Source: an uncultured Clostridia bacterium (GTDB lineage: Bacteria; Bacillota; Clostridia; Oscillospirales; Acutalibacteraceae). Taken from it: a DNA stretch of 18,869 nucleotides. The notes beneath the pieces were generated by a model. It saw only the letters and a program-made list of their open reading frames with translations, ran no database searches and was not told the DNA's origin. Position 1 is the first letter of the stretch. The number at the start of each line of letters is the position of its first letter. Shown here in pieces: positions 7,727 to 15,769 of the stretch. The DNA lies in the NCBI GenBank assembly GCA_945971755.1, contig CAMFPJ010000010.1, forward strand, positions 1 to 18,869, in the 5' to 3' direction. The position numbers and the translations under genes were made by a program.

Positions 7727-8656
7727 ATGAAAGTCATTTTTATGGGTACGCCTGATTTTTCAGTTCCGTGCCTTGAAGCATTGATTAAAACAGAAGAAGT
7801 TGTCGGAGTTTTTACTCAGCCCGATAAACCAAAAGGCAGAGGTTATGAGCTTACTCCGCCGCCTGTAAAGGTTTGCGCTGAAAACAACGGAATTCCGGTT
7901 TTTCAGCCAACTTCAATGCGCAACGGCGAAACGCTGGAAATTATAAACACTTTGAATGCTGAACTTATAATTGTTGTTGCGTTCGGCAAAATATTACCGA
8001 AAGAGGTTTTGGAAAGCGTTAAATACGGTTGTATAAATATTCACGCTTCGCTTCTTCCGAAACTTCGCGGTGCCGCACCGATTCAGTGGAGTATTATTAA
8101 CGGAGAGAAGGAAACAGGAGTTACCTCAATGCAAATGAACGAGGGGCTTGATACAGGGGATATGCTTGTTAAAAAAGCTGTTTCGATTACCGAGAATATG
8201 AATGCAGGTGAGCTTCATGACAAACTCTCTGTTCTCGGCTCTGAAGTGCTTTTAGAAACTCTTGATAAATTAAAAAAAGGCGAGCTAAATCCTCAAAAAC
8301 AAGATGATTCGCTTTCAAATTATGCTTCTATGCTTTCTAAAGAGCTTTGCCCCATTGATTTTTCCGACAGTGCGAAAAACATTCATAACAAAATCAGAGG
8401 TCTATCTCCGTGGCCTGTTGCAACAACAAAGCTTTGCGGTAAAACCTTAAAGGTTCACGAAAGCAGACTTTCCGAAAAGCGAACCAATGCTACTGCCGGT
8501 GAAGTTGTTTCAACAGAGAGCGGAATTATGGTTGCTTGCGGTGATGGTAAAACAATCACTTTAACCGAAATTCAGTTAGAGGGCAAAAAACGAATGAATT
8601 CTCTTGATTTTTTAAGAGGTCATGCAATAGAAAAAGGTACGATTCTCGGGAGGTAA
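7727..8656 (+). CDS. fmt: Methionyl-tRNA formyltransferase
   Basis: A 309-residue formyltransferase that transfers a formyl group from 10-formyl-tetrahydrofolate to initiator Met-tRNA. The N-terminal MKVIFMGTPDFSVPCLEAL and the folate-site segment INIHASLLPKLRGAAPIQW are diagnostic. The catalytic triad is N104, H106 and D142 (in GLDTGDM). The C-terminal OB-like tRNA-binding domain starts near residue 205 (GLSPWPVA at about 226). It starts one base after def ends with only a weak ribosome binding site (AAAGAAAG), which suggests translational coupling. Confidence 0.97.
   Translation: MKVIFMGTPDFSVPCLEALIKTEEVVGVFTQPDKPKGRGYELTPPPVKVCAENNGIPVFQPTSMRNGETLEIINTLNAELIIVVAFGKILPKEVLESVKYGCINIHASLLPKLRGAAPIQWSIINGEKETGVTSMQMNEGLDTGDMLVKKAVSITENMNAGELHDKLSVLGSEVLLETLDKLKKGELNPQKQDDSLSNYASMLSKELCPIDFSDSAKNIHNKIRGLSPWPVATTKLCGKTLKVHESRLSEKRTNATAGEVVSTESGIMVACGDGKTITLTEIQLEGKKRMNSLDFLRGHAIEKGTILGR
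8648..8654 (+). promoter_or_regulatory. Ribosome binding site supporting a TTG start
   Basis: GGGAGGT, embedded in the last codons of fmt, is 7 bases before the TTG at 8662. No ATG start lies near, so this strong site supports TTG initiation for the metallopeptidase. Confidence 0.75.
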
Positions 8657-8661
8657 ATAAA

Positions 8662-9363
8662 TTGGGCGGTCTTTACTATTATGATGCGAATTTTTACTAT
8701 TTAATTCTTGTTATGCCGATGGTAATTTTTTCGTTTATTGCATCGGCAAAGGTTAATTCTGCATTCAAAAAGTATTCATCTGTTTTCTCTGTGAGAGGTC
8801 TTACAGGCGCACAGGCGGCAGCAGAGGTTTTGAGATATTACGGAATTTCAGATGTTGAAATTCACCATGTTTCAGGTGAGCTTACCGACCATTATGACCC
8901 AAAAACAAATGTAATTCGCCTTTCGGATAAAGTTTATAATTCTTCATCGGTGGCTGCAATCGGTGTTGCCTGCCATGAGGCAGGGCATGCTGCGCAGTAT
9001 GCCCAGGGTTATTCACCGGTAAAAATCAGAACCCTTATTTATCCTGCTTGTTCAATAGGTTCAAAATTAGGTTTTCCCCTTGCAATTATCGGTTTAATTT
9101 TTAGCTTTGATTTTCTTGTTACACTCGGTATTGCATTTTTTGGCTTAGCGGTTTTATTTCAGATTTTGACACTTCCTGTTGAATTTAATGCAAGCAGACG
9201 TGCCATTCGAGTAATAGATGAAATCGGCGTTTTGCAGGGCGAAGAAATTTATGGTGCAAGAAAAGTTTTAACTGCAGCTGCTTTGACTTATATTGCCTCA
9301 CTCGCAGTATCTGTTGCCAACCTTTTAAGATTGGTATTACTTGCAAACAGAAAGCGTCGTTAA
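8662..9363 (+). CDS. yugP: Membrane zinc metallopeptidase, YugP family
   Basis: A 233-residue integral membrane protein of the YugP (neutral zinc metallopeptidase) family. A hydrophobic segment lies at about residues 12-29; the soluble part carries HEAGHA (105-110), with H105 and H109 as zinc ligands and E106 catalytic. The likely third ligand is E174 in PVEFNASRRA. Further hydrophobic segments lie at about 137-170 and 205-227, and the protein ends in a basic NRKRR. The substrate is unknown for the family. It uses a TTG start. The gene sits between fmt and rsmB, where B. subtilis has nothing, though similar insertions occur in clostridial genomes as far as I recall. Confidence 0.9.
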   Translation: MGGLYYYDANFYYLILVMPMVIFSFIASAKVNSAFKKYSSVFSVRGLTGAQAAAEVLRYYGISDVEIHHVSGELTDHYDPKTNVIRLSDKVYNSSSVAAIGVACHEAGHAAQYAQGYSPVKIRTLIYPACSIGSKLGFPLAIIGLIFSFDFLVTLGIAFFGLAVLFQILTLPVEFNASRRAIRVIDEIGVLQGEEIYGARKVLTAAALTYIASLAVSVANLLRLVLLANRKRR

Positions 9364-9365
9364 TT

Positions 9366-10634
9366 ATGGATGACAGATTTTTAGCCTACAAAATTTTATT
9401 CAAAATCGAAAAGGACAAGGCTTATTCCAACCTTACTCTTGACAGCGTGCTTGAAAGAGAGAAGGCAGGGCATGAGCCTTTTGTTCGTGCACTCGTTTAC
9501 GGTGTAATTGAGAGAAAGATTACTCTTGATTACATACTTTCTTCTTATCTTTCACAACCTATTAAAAAACTTAAACCGCAAGTTTTAACAGTTCTTCGTA
9601 TGGGAGTTTATCAAATAAAATTTATGGATAAAGTTCCCGTTTCCGCGGCAGTCAACGAAAGCGTAAAACTAATTAAAAACCAAGGTCTTTCTTTTGCTTC
9701 AGGTCTTGTCAACTCTGTACTTCGAAAAGTTGCCGGTAATGATATTACATATCCCGAAGACGAACAAAGTGTTGAATATTTATGTATAAGATATTCTTGT
9801 CCGAAACCGTTGGTTGAATCATATATAAAAGATTATGGTGCTGACAACGCAATAGGAATACTAAAAACTTCTTTAGAAGTACCGCCATTGACTCTTCGCG
9901 TAAACACTTTGAAAATAACTGTAGAAGAAATCGTTACCGAGTTTCAAAAGGAAGGTGTTAAGGTTACAACTTGTGAACCTGACGGTGCTCTTGTAGTTGA
10001 GGACGGAAATGTTTTTGATACTTCGCTTTACAAAAAAGGTTATTTTCATGTGCAGGACTTAGCTTCACAAATGTGCATCAAAGCACTTGAACCTGTCTCC
10101 GGAGATACGGTTCTTGATATGTGTTCGGCCCCGGGAGGAAAGGCTTTTACAATCGCGGAGTTAATGGAAAATACAGGTGAAATTTATTCATTCGATTTGT
10201 ATTCACACAGGCTATCTTTAATTGATTCCGGTGCAAAACGCCTTGGAATTGATATTATTAAAACAGAAACTCGTGATGCCTCGAAAAAATATGATGATAT
10301 TCCGCTTGCCGATAAAATTTTGTGCGACGTTCCTTGCAGCGGATTAGGTGTAATCAGACGTAAGCCTGAGATTAAGTACAAAGATTTCGGCTTTATTGAC
10401 AAATTAACTGATTTGCAATATAATATACTTTGTTCTGCTGCGGCATATTTGAAGCCGTGCGGCAGATTGGTTTATTCAACCTGTTCGCTGAAAAAAGCTG
10501 AAAATGAAGAGGTTTGTAAGCGATTTTTGGAAAATCACAGAGATTTCAGTATGCTTGGCGGTTATCCCGTAACTCTTATGCCTCACAAGGATAAAACTGA
10601 CGGCTTCTTTTTCGCTGCTTTCACTAAGGAGTAA
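9366..10634 (+). CDS. rsmB: 16S rRNA m5C967 methyltransferase RsmB
   Basis: A 422-residue AdoMet-dependent methyltransferase that makes 5-methylcytosine in 16S rRNA (position 967 in E. coli). The N-terminal NusB-like RNA-binding domain covers about residues 1-125. The AdoMet motif LDMCSAPGGKA is at 250-260, motif IV CDVPCSGLG has C324 for product release, and STCSL carries the nucleophile C373. Length is normal. It begins two bases after the metallopeptidase stop with no clear ribosome binding site, so it probably depends on reinitiation. Confidence 0.96.
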   Translation: MDDRFLAYKILFKIEKDKAYSNLTLDSVLEREKAGHEPFVRALVYGVIERKITLDYILSSYLSQPIKKLKPQVLTVLRMGVYQIKFMDKVPVSAAVNESVKLIKNQGLSFASGLVNSVLRKVAGNDITYPEDEQSVEYLCIRYSCPKPLVESYIKDYGADNAIGILKTSLEVPPLTLRVNTLKITVEEIVTEFQKEGVKVTTCEPDGALVVEDGNVFDTSLYKKGYFHVQDLASQMCIKALEPVSGDTVLDMCSAPGGKAFTIAELMENTGEIYSFDLYSHRLSLIDSGAKRLGIDIIKTETRDASKKYDDIPLADKILCDVPCSGLGVIRRKPEIKYKDFGFIDKLTDLQYNILCSAAAYLKPCGRLVYSTCSLKKAENEEVCKRFLENHRDFSMLGGYPVTLMPHKDKTDGFFFAAFTKE

Positions 10635-10636
10635 TT

Positions 10637-11677
10637 ATGAAAGAGGATATACGTTCACTGGCATTTGAAGAATTGAATTCTGAAATTGTTAATTTGGGAT
10701 TTCCGTCTTTTCGGTCAAAGCAAATTTACTCTTGGATTCAGGAAAAATGTGTATCTTCCTTTGATGAAATGACAAATGTTCCTCTAAATATCAGGGAGAT
10801 TTTAAGTCAAAAATATGAGTTTCGTGGCTGTAAAATAAACACAAAGCTGGTTTCAAAAATTGACGGAACTGTTAAATACCTATTTGAGCTTTATGACGGT
10901 GAATACGTTGAAAGCGTTGTAATGAAATATAAATACGGCTATTCTATCTGTGTTTCTTCTCAGGTGGGCTGTAAAATGGGTTGTACATTTTGTGCTTCTG
11001 CAATCGGTGGTTTTGTACGTAATCTGGCAGCCGGTGAAATACTTTCCGAAGTATTTGCCGCACAAAAAGATTTAGGCGTGAAAATTAACCATTTAGTACT
11101 GATGGGCACCGGCGAACCCCTTGACAATTATGATAATGTAATGAGGTTTATTGAACTTCTCACAGATGAGAAAGGACAAAATTTGAGTATAAGGCATATT
11201 TCGCTTTCTACTTGCGGAATTGTGCCGAAAATCTACGATTTAGCAGATAAAAAATTAGGACTTACTCTTTCTGTTTCACTTCACGCACCGAATAATGAAA
11301 TACGTTCAAAGTCAATGCCTGTCAACTCTAAATACGATATTGACGAGCTTCTTACTGCCTGCCGTTATTATGCCGAAACAACAGGTAGAAGAATTTCTTT
11401 TGAATATGCAATGATTAAAGGCTTAAACGACAGTGACGAAGCGGCAAAAGAGCTTGCCTCCCGTCTTAAAGGAATACTTTGTCATGTGAACTTAATACCC
11501 GTGAATAAAGTTACGGAACGGAATTACGAAAAAAGTACTTTAGACCGTCAAAAACGGTTTATAGATATATTACAGTCAGTAGGTATTACTGCCACGGTCA
11601 GAAGAACACTGGGCAGTGATATAAATGCTTCTTGCGGACAGCTTAGAGCATCTAAGCGAAAGGCGGTGGTTAAATGA
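10637..11677 (+). CDS. rlmN: Dual-specificity 23S rRNA/tRNA adenine C2-methyltransferase RlmN
   Basis: A 346-residue radical SAM enzyme that methylates C2 of A2503 in 23S rRNA and A37 in some tRNAs. The 4Fe-4S cluster ligands are C112, C116 and C119 in CKMGCTFC. The GTGEPLDNYDNVM motif binds AdoMet, and C333 in the C-terminal CGQLRA is the methyl-carrying cysteine. AAGGAG at 10626-10631 overlaps the end of rsmB, and ATG 10637 follows at good spacing. The stop overlaps the prpC start as ATGA. Confidence 0.97.
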   Translation: MKEDIRSLAFEELNSEIVNLGFPSFRSKQIYSWIQEKCVSSFDEMTNVPLNIREILSQKYEFRGCKINTKLVSKIDGTVKYLFELYDGEYVESVVMKYKYGYSICVSSQVGCKMGCTFCASAIGGFVRNLAAGEILSEVFAAQKDLGVKINHLVLMGTGEPLDNYDNVMRFIELLTDEKGQNLSIRHISLSTCGIVPKIYDLADKKLGLTLSVSLHAPNNEIRSKSMPVNSKYDIDELLTACRYYAETTGRRISFEYAMIKGLNDSDEAAKELASRLKGILCHVNLIPVNKVTERNYEKSTLDRQKRFIDILQSVGITATVRRTLGSDINASCGQLRASKRKAVVK

Positions 11678-12402
11678 GAATTGTTGCAAAAACCGACATT
11701 GGCAAAACTCGTCCTAACAATCAGGACTCATACGCAGCGGGTGAACTTCCGAATTCTGTTGCGTGGGCAGTTGTGTGTGACGGAATGGGCGGAGCTTCGG
11801 GCGGTAATGTTGCAAGCTCAAAGGCCGTAAAAATAATTTCAGAGCGAATTACGTCAACATATAAAGACGGGATGAGTTACAATTCTATAAAGAATATGCT
11901 AACTTCAGCAATTGCTGCTGCAAACATTGAAGTCTTTGATGAAAGTAAAGCTGACGAGAACCTTGCGGGAATGGGAACAACAGTTGTTGCCGCTATTCTT
12001 ACTGACAGGCGCGTTTATGTTGCTCACGCAGGGGATTCAAGAGCATATATTTTGTCAAAGGGCAAGTTAACTCAGATTACCAAAGACCATTCTTTTGTTC
12101 AGGAAATGATAGACACAGGCCGTCTGACACCCGACGAAGCAAAAGATGACCCGAGAAAGAACATAATAACAAGGGCACTGGGCGTAGATAACGACCTACG
12201 CGTAGATTTCTGTGAAGAGTTCATTGACGAAAATGATGTTGTTTTGATTTGCACAGACGGACTTACAAACTATGTTTCTGATGAAGATATTGTTTCACTT
12301 GCTTCCGACGGAAAATTTAATGATTTTGCCGAAAGGCTTGTTTCTCATGCTAACGAAAACGGTGGCGGAGACAATATCACCGTCGTTACTATGTCTTACT
12401 GA
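11674..12402 (+). CDS. prpC: PP2C-type Ser/Thr protein phosphatase PrpC (Stp)
   Basis: A 242-residue Mg/Mn-dependent phosphatase, the partner of the adjacent kinase. Motifs appear in order: GKTRPNNQDS (10-19), VVCDGMGGASGG (33-44, metal ligand D36), MGTTVVAAIL, VAHAGDSRAYIL, LICTDGLTNYV and the final GGGDNITVV (D233). It overlaps rlmN by four bases (ATGA), which implies coupled translation. In Bacillus PrpC reverses PrkC phosphorylation, including on CpgA/RsgA and elongation factors. It is a compact cytosolic enzyme with no membrane segment. Confidence 0.97.
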   Translation: MRIVAKTDIGKTRPNNQDSYAAGELPNSVAWAVVCDGMGGASGGNVASSKAVKIISERITSTYKDGMSYNSIKNMLTSAIAAANIEVFDESKADENLAGMGTTVVAAILTDRRVYVAHAGDSRAYILSKGKLTQITKDHSFVQEMIDTGRLTPDEAKDDPRKNIITRALGVDNDLRVDFCEEFIDENDVVLICTDGLTNYVSDEDIVSLASDGKFNDFAERLVSHANENGGGDNITVVTMSY

Positions 12403-12419
12403 TAAGGAGAGATACTTAT

Positions 12420-14552
12420 ATGGATAATTTCTGTGGAAAACGTCTTGACGGACGTTACGAAATCAGAGAAATAATAGGCGTTGGCGGTATGGCTGTTGTT
12501 TACAAGGCTTATGATAACATTGACGACCGTATTGTTGCTATTAAAATATTAAAAGATGAATACCTTGCAAATGAGGAGTTTAAGCGTCGCTTTAAGAATG
12601 AGTCAAAAGCAATTGCCGTTCTTTCTCATCCAAACATTGTACGGGTTTATAATGTTAGTTTCGGCGACAGGCTTCAGTATATTGTAATGGAGTACGTTGA
12701 CGGTATTACTCTTAAAGAATATATTGAGCAGCAGGGTGTAATAAACTGGAAAGAAGCAGTTCATTTTACAGGTCAAATTTTGGCTGCTTTACAACACGCT
12801 CACGATAAAGGTATTGTGCATCAGGACATTAAGCCGCAGAATATTATACTTTTGCATGACGGTACTATTAAGGTTACGGACTTTGGCATTGCTCGCTTTA
12901 GCAGAATTGACAATAACACTACATCGGAAAATGCAATCGGGTCTGTTCATTACATCAGCCCTGAACAAGCCCGAGGCGAGATGACAGATGATAAAGCCGA
13001 CATTTATTCTGTTGGTGTTGTTCTTTATGAAATGATAACGGGTCAGCTTCCTTTTCAGTCTGACAGTGCAGTTTCAGTTGCTCTAATGCAGCTTCAAAAA
13101 GAGCCCACAAGACCCCGTGAGATTGTGCCTACACTCCCTTTAGGACTTGAACAAATCACTATCCGCGCAATGCAGAAAAACGCAAGCGACAGATATCATT
13201 CCGCTGCTGAAATGCTGATGGATATCAATGAATTCAAGCGTAATCCAGCAGTTAAGTTTAATTATACTTATTTTGTTGACAAAGAGCCTACAAGATATGT
13301 GCCTGCAGGCGCTTCAGCTTCACAAATAATGGCTGCTGAGGATAGTTCTGAAGAAGTAGCTAAGCAGTCCGCTGTTAACAAAACAACAGCAATTATGATT
13401 GGTGCGATTTCAGGACTTGTTGTTCTTGCAATTTTAATTTTTGCTGTACTTTCTGCTGTTGGTAATAAGAAAATTGTAGTTCCTGATTTCAAAAATCTTA
13501 ACTATTATAGTGATATTGAAAATAACAGTAAATACAAAAACTTTGCTTTTGAAGTTAATCCGGTTGAGGATGAAAACTTCTCTGACGGTACTGTTCTTGC
13601 ACAGAATCCCGAAGAAAATACAAAAGTGAAAAAAGGCTCAACAATCACTCTTGATGTTGTTGTGAACAACGCAACGGTTTTATTAGATGAGTCTATTCTT
13701 AATATGACTGCCGAGCAGGCAGAACAGTATTTGAGAAATACTTTAATGCTCATGCCGGTTATTGAACATGTTTCTTCAACTGATAAAGAGCCCGGTAAAA
13801 TTCTTTATACGGAACCTGCAATCGGGTCAACCGTTAAACTTGCTTCAAAGGTTACTGTTTACGTAGCTTCTGACAGAAAAACAGTTGAAGTACCTGATCT
13901 TACAAATATGACTGCTGATGAGGCAAGATCTGCTCTTGAATCATTCGGACTTGTTGTGGGAAAAATTACTGAGGTTGACAGTGAACTTGAAAAAGGCAGA
14001 GTAGTATCTCAAGAAATTCAAAATCCGACAACTGTTCCTGAGGGAACAAAGATAAATTTTTCAATAAGTACAGGTAATAAACCTGATGTTGCGGTTGATA
14101 TTACAGTTAAACTTTTGAACACACAAAAAGAAGCAAAAGTGATAATTTATGTTGACAGTTCCCCTGCACTTGAGAAGGAAAGAGTTCTTCAGGATAATTC
14201 TGAAAAGACTTACACGGTAACCGGTTCCGGAAGTTCAGTTCCATACTCCGTATTGATTGACGGCGTAAAGGTACAGGAGGGTACAATTGATTTTAATAAC
14301 ACTTCAAACCCTGTAACAACTGTTCGATTTGACACTCTTCCTGATGTTAAAGGTAAGTCAGAGAGTGAGGCTAAAGATATGCTTGCTGTTGCAAAGTTTA
14401 CAAATGTTAAGGTGACTTACAAAGAAGATGTAAATGTTGCAGAAGGTACGGTTATTGAGCAAACACCGGCATCAGACGGAACAACAAGAGTTGCACTTAA
14501 CACAGAAATTACACTTGTTGTTGCAACGCAGCCTCCCGAAGTCGGAGATTAA
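12420..14552 (+). CDS. prkC: PASTA-domain transmembrane Ser/Thr kinase PrkC (StkP/PknB type)
   Basis: A 710-residue membrane kinase that senses peptidoglycan or muropeptides and phosphorylates cytosolic proteins. The kinase domain spans residues 13-275: glycine loop GVGGMAVV (20-27), K42, E61, catalytic loop H134-Q-D136-IKPQN, DFG 154-156, and APE-like SPEQA (180-184). The catalytic loop reads HQD instead of the usual HRD. A single membrane segment lies at about 323-347. Outside, PASTA units lie at about 351-416, 418-484, 487-551 and 637-703; a beta-rich insert (about 555-636) that may be Ig-like separates the last two. AAGGAGA at 12404-12410 precedes ATG 12420. Adjacent prpC and rsgA are the known phosphatase and a known target in Bacillus. 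Confidence 0.96.
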   Translation: MDNFCGKRLDGRYEIREIIGVGGMAVVYKAYDNIDDRIVAIKILKDEYLANEEFKRRFKNESKAIAVLSHPNIVRVYNVSFGDRLQYIVMEYVDGITLKEYIEQQGVINWKEAVHFTGQILAALQHAHDKGIVHQDIKPQNIILLHDGTIKVTDFGIARFSRIDNNTTSENAIGSVHYISPEQARGEMTDDKADIYSVGVVLYEMITGQLPFQSDSAVSVALMQLQKEPTRPREIVPTLPLGLEQITIRAMQKNASDRYHSAAEMLMDINEFKRNPAVKFNYTYFVDKEPTRYVPAGASASQIMAAEDSSEEVAKQSAVNKTTAIMIGAISGLVVLAILIFAVLSAVGNKKIVVPDFKNLNYYSDIENNSKYKNFAFEVNPVEDENFSDGTVLAQNPEENTKVKKGSTITLDVVVNNATVLLDESILNMTAEQAEQYLRNTLMLMPVIEHVSSTDKEPGKILYTEPAIGSTVKLASKVTVYVASDRKTVEVPDLTNMTADEARSALESFGLVVGKITEVDSELEKGRVVSQEIQNPTTVPEGTKINFSISTGNKPDVAVDITVKLLNTQKEAKVIIYVDSSPALEKERVLQDNSEKTYTVTGSGSSVPYSVLIDGVKVQEGTIDFNNTSNPVTTVRFDTLPDVKGKSESEAKDMLAVAKFTNVKVTYKEDVNVAEGTVIEQTPASDGTTRVALNTEITLVVATQPPEVGD

Positions 14553-14554
14553 GT

Positions 14555-15439
14555 ATGACTAATTCTGAAGGAATAATAATAAAGGGTATTGGCGGCTTCT
14601 ACTATGTAGAAGCTGCCGACACTGTTTATGAGTGTAAGGCGAGAGGAATATTTCGCAAAAATCGGATTACTCCGCTTGTCGGCGACAGAGTAACTATTTC
14701 TGTTAACGAAAATGCAGAAAACACCATTGACTCAATTCACGAAAGAAAGAATTATCTGAACCGTCCGCCTGTAAGCAATATTGATACTTTGATAATTGTC
14801 ATTTCAACAGTTGAGCCAAAGCCAAACTTTCTTGTTGCCGACCGGATAATAGCAAATGCCGAGTATAAAAATATTGAACCGATAATTGCTGTTTCAAAAG
14901 GAGACATTTCCTCTACAAACGCTGTAAAAGACGTTTATTCAAAAAGCGGTATAAAAGTTATATGCCTTGATGAAAACGGTGCTATTGACGAAATTAAGAG
15001 CCTTATGAAAGATAAACTTACGGCTTTTACGGGGAACTCCGGTGTTGGTAAAACAACATTGCTTAACCGTATTGACGAGAATTTGAAACTTTCTACTGCT
15101 CCAATCAGTCAAAAACTGGGCAGGGGAAGGCACACTACAAGGCAAGCTGAACTTTTCAAGGTTTGTGGTGGATTTGTCGTTGATACTCCCGGTTTTTCAT
15201 CATTTGAATTTGAAAAAGACGAACTTATTAAAAAAGATGAATTGGCTTATTGTTTCCGAGAATTTCGCGAATATTTAGGCGGTTGTAAATTTTCAACATG
15301 CTCTCATACTACTGATAAAGGTTGCAAAATTTGTGAGGCAGTTGAGAACGGCTATATCAATAAGACTCGTCATGATGATTATATTGAGCTTTATAAAGCA
15401 GCTGCGCAAATCAATGAATGGGAATTAAAATTTAAGTAA
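14555..15439 (+). CDS. rsgA: Ribosome small subunit-dependent GTPase RsgA (CpgA/YjeQ)
   Basis: A 294-residue circularly permuted GTPase that helps 30S subunit maturation. An OB-fold covers about residues 1-65. G-motifs run in permuted order: SKGD (114-117, in place of NKxD), GNSGVGKT (160-167), a switch I GRHTT (190-194), and DTPG (210-213). The zinc-binding domain uses C244, C249, H251 and C257. GGAG at 14544-14547 overlaps the prkC stop. In B. subtilis PrkC phosphorylates this protein; the location here fits. It is the last large gene of the + strand run. Confidence 0.96.
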   Translation: MTNSEGIIIKGIGGFYYVEAADTVYECKARGIFRKNRITPLVGDRVTISVNENAENTIDSIHERKNYLNRPPVSNIDTLIIVISTVEPKPNFLVADRIIANAEYKNIEPIIAVSKGDISSTNAVKDVYSKSGIKVICLDENGAIDEIKSLMKDKLTAFTGNSGVGKTTLLNRIDENLKLSTAPISQKLGRGRHTTRQAELFKVCGGFVVDTPGFSSFEFEKDELIKKDELAYCFREFREYLGGCKFSTCSHTTDKGCKICEAVENGYINKTRHDDYIELYKAAAQINEWELKFK

Positions 15440-15465
15440 CAAAATAATTGCTCCCTGTGTATAAT
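15436..15465 (+). promoter_or_regulatory. Possible promoter before the small membrane protein and spoVM
   Basis: A perfect TATAAT is at 15460-15465, with GTAACA (four of six matches to TTGACA) at 15436-15441 and an 18-base spacer. It would give the two small genes expression apart from the rsgA transcript. Whether a sporulation sigma factor also acts here cannot be told: the -10 region fits the SigE consensus only partly. Confidence 0.4.
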
Positions 15466-15498
15466 GTAGTACAAATACATTTGCAGGGGGCATTTATT

Positions 15499-15645
15499 AT
15501 GGGTAAAAAGAATTCTTGTGCTGGCGTTTTGTTTGCATCATTGGGTCTCGGACTTGTAATTTCTTTTGTTTTACCCACTAAATTCATTGTTGTTGCATTA
15601 GCAATTTCACTTGTATTTTGCGGTGTAGCTCTCTGCAAAAAATAG
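15499..15645 (+). CDS. 48-residue membrane protein of unknown function
   Basis: The protein begins MGKKNSCAGVLFASLGLG and ends GVALCKK. Two hydrophobic stretches (about residues 9-23 and 27-45) joined by a PTK turn suggest a small hairpin in the membrane with both ends on the same, probably cytosolic, side, since both carry lysines. Start choice: ATG 15499 has GCAGGGGG at 15483-15490; the frame extends upstream to 15448 but without a ribosome binding site and across the putative promoter. The position between rsgA and spoVM replaces rpe-thiN of Bacillus. I recall similar short proteins in clostridial genomes but no known function. Confidence 0.72.
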   Translation: MGKKNSCAGVLFASLGLGLVISFVLPTKFIVVALAISLVFCGVALCKK

Positions 15646-15656
15646 GGGGCAATATA

Positions 15657-15740
15657 ATGAAAATTGTGGTTTTAAGTCCTAAGTTTTTCGGCGGAGTTTT
15701 AAGAATGATTTTTGGAATTAAAAAGCAGGATAATACATAA
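15657..15740 (+). CDS. spoVM: Stage V sporulation protein M (SpoVM), 27 residues
   Basis: This short ORF starts at ATG 15657 with GGGGG at 15645-15649 (7-base spacing), overlapping the end of the previous gene. Its core PKFFGGVLRMIFG aligns without gaps to PKFLGGIVRAMLG of B. subtilis SpoVM (sequence from memory), preceded by a short start MKIVVLS and followed by a basic/polar tail IKKQDNT. SpoVM is an amphipathic peptide that sits on the positively curved forespore membrane and recruits the coat ATPase SpoIVA. In B. subtilis spoVM lies in this same neighbourhood after prkC-cpgA-rpe-thiN. The proline before KF is conserved. It is one residue shorter at the N-terminus than the Bacillus peptide. 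The combination of sequence, length and position makes the call strong. Confidence 0.88.
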   Translation: MKIVVLSPKFFGGVLRMIFGIKKQDNT

Positions 15741-15767
15741 AAGCGGCGGTAATACCGCCGCTTTTAT
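15739..15767. terminator. Bidirectional rho-independent terminator
   Basis: A perfect 12-bp stem (AAAAGCGGCGGT at 15739-15750, ACCGCCGCTTTT at 15754-15765) with an AAT loop. The T-run on the right serves the + strand operon and the A-run on the left serves the converging - strand lipoprotein gene. It overlaps the spoVM stop codon, and the lipoprotein stop is at 15770. Confidence 0.9.
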
Positions 15768-15769
15768 GC

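Noticed and set aside
15471..15482. Short inverted repeat CAAAT/ATTTG as an operator near the 48-residue gene
   Set aside because: Five-base arms in AT-rich DNA are common by chance and there is no adjacent regulator to support it.
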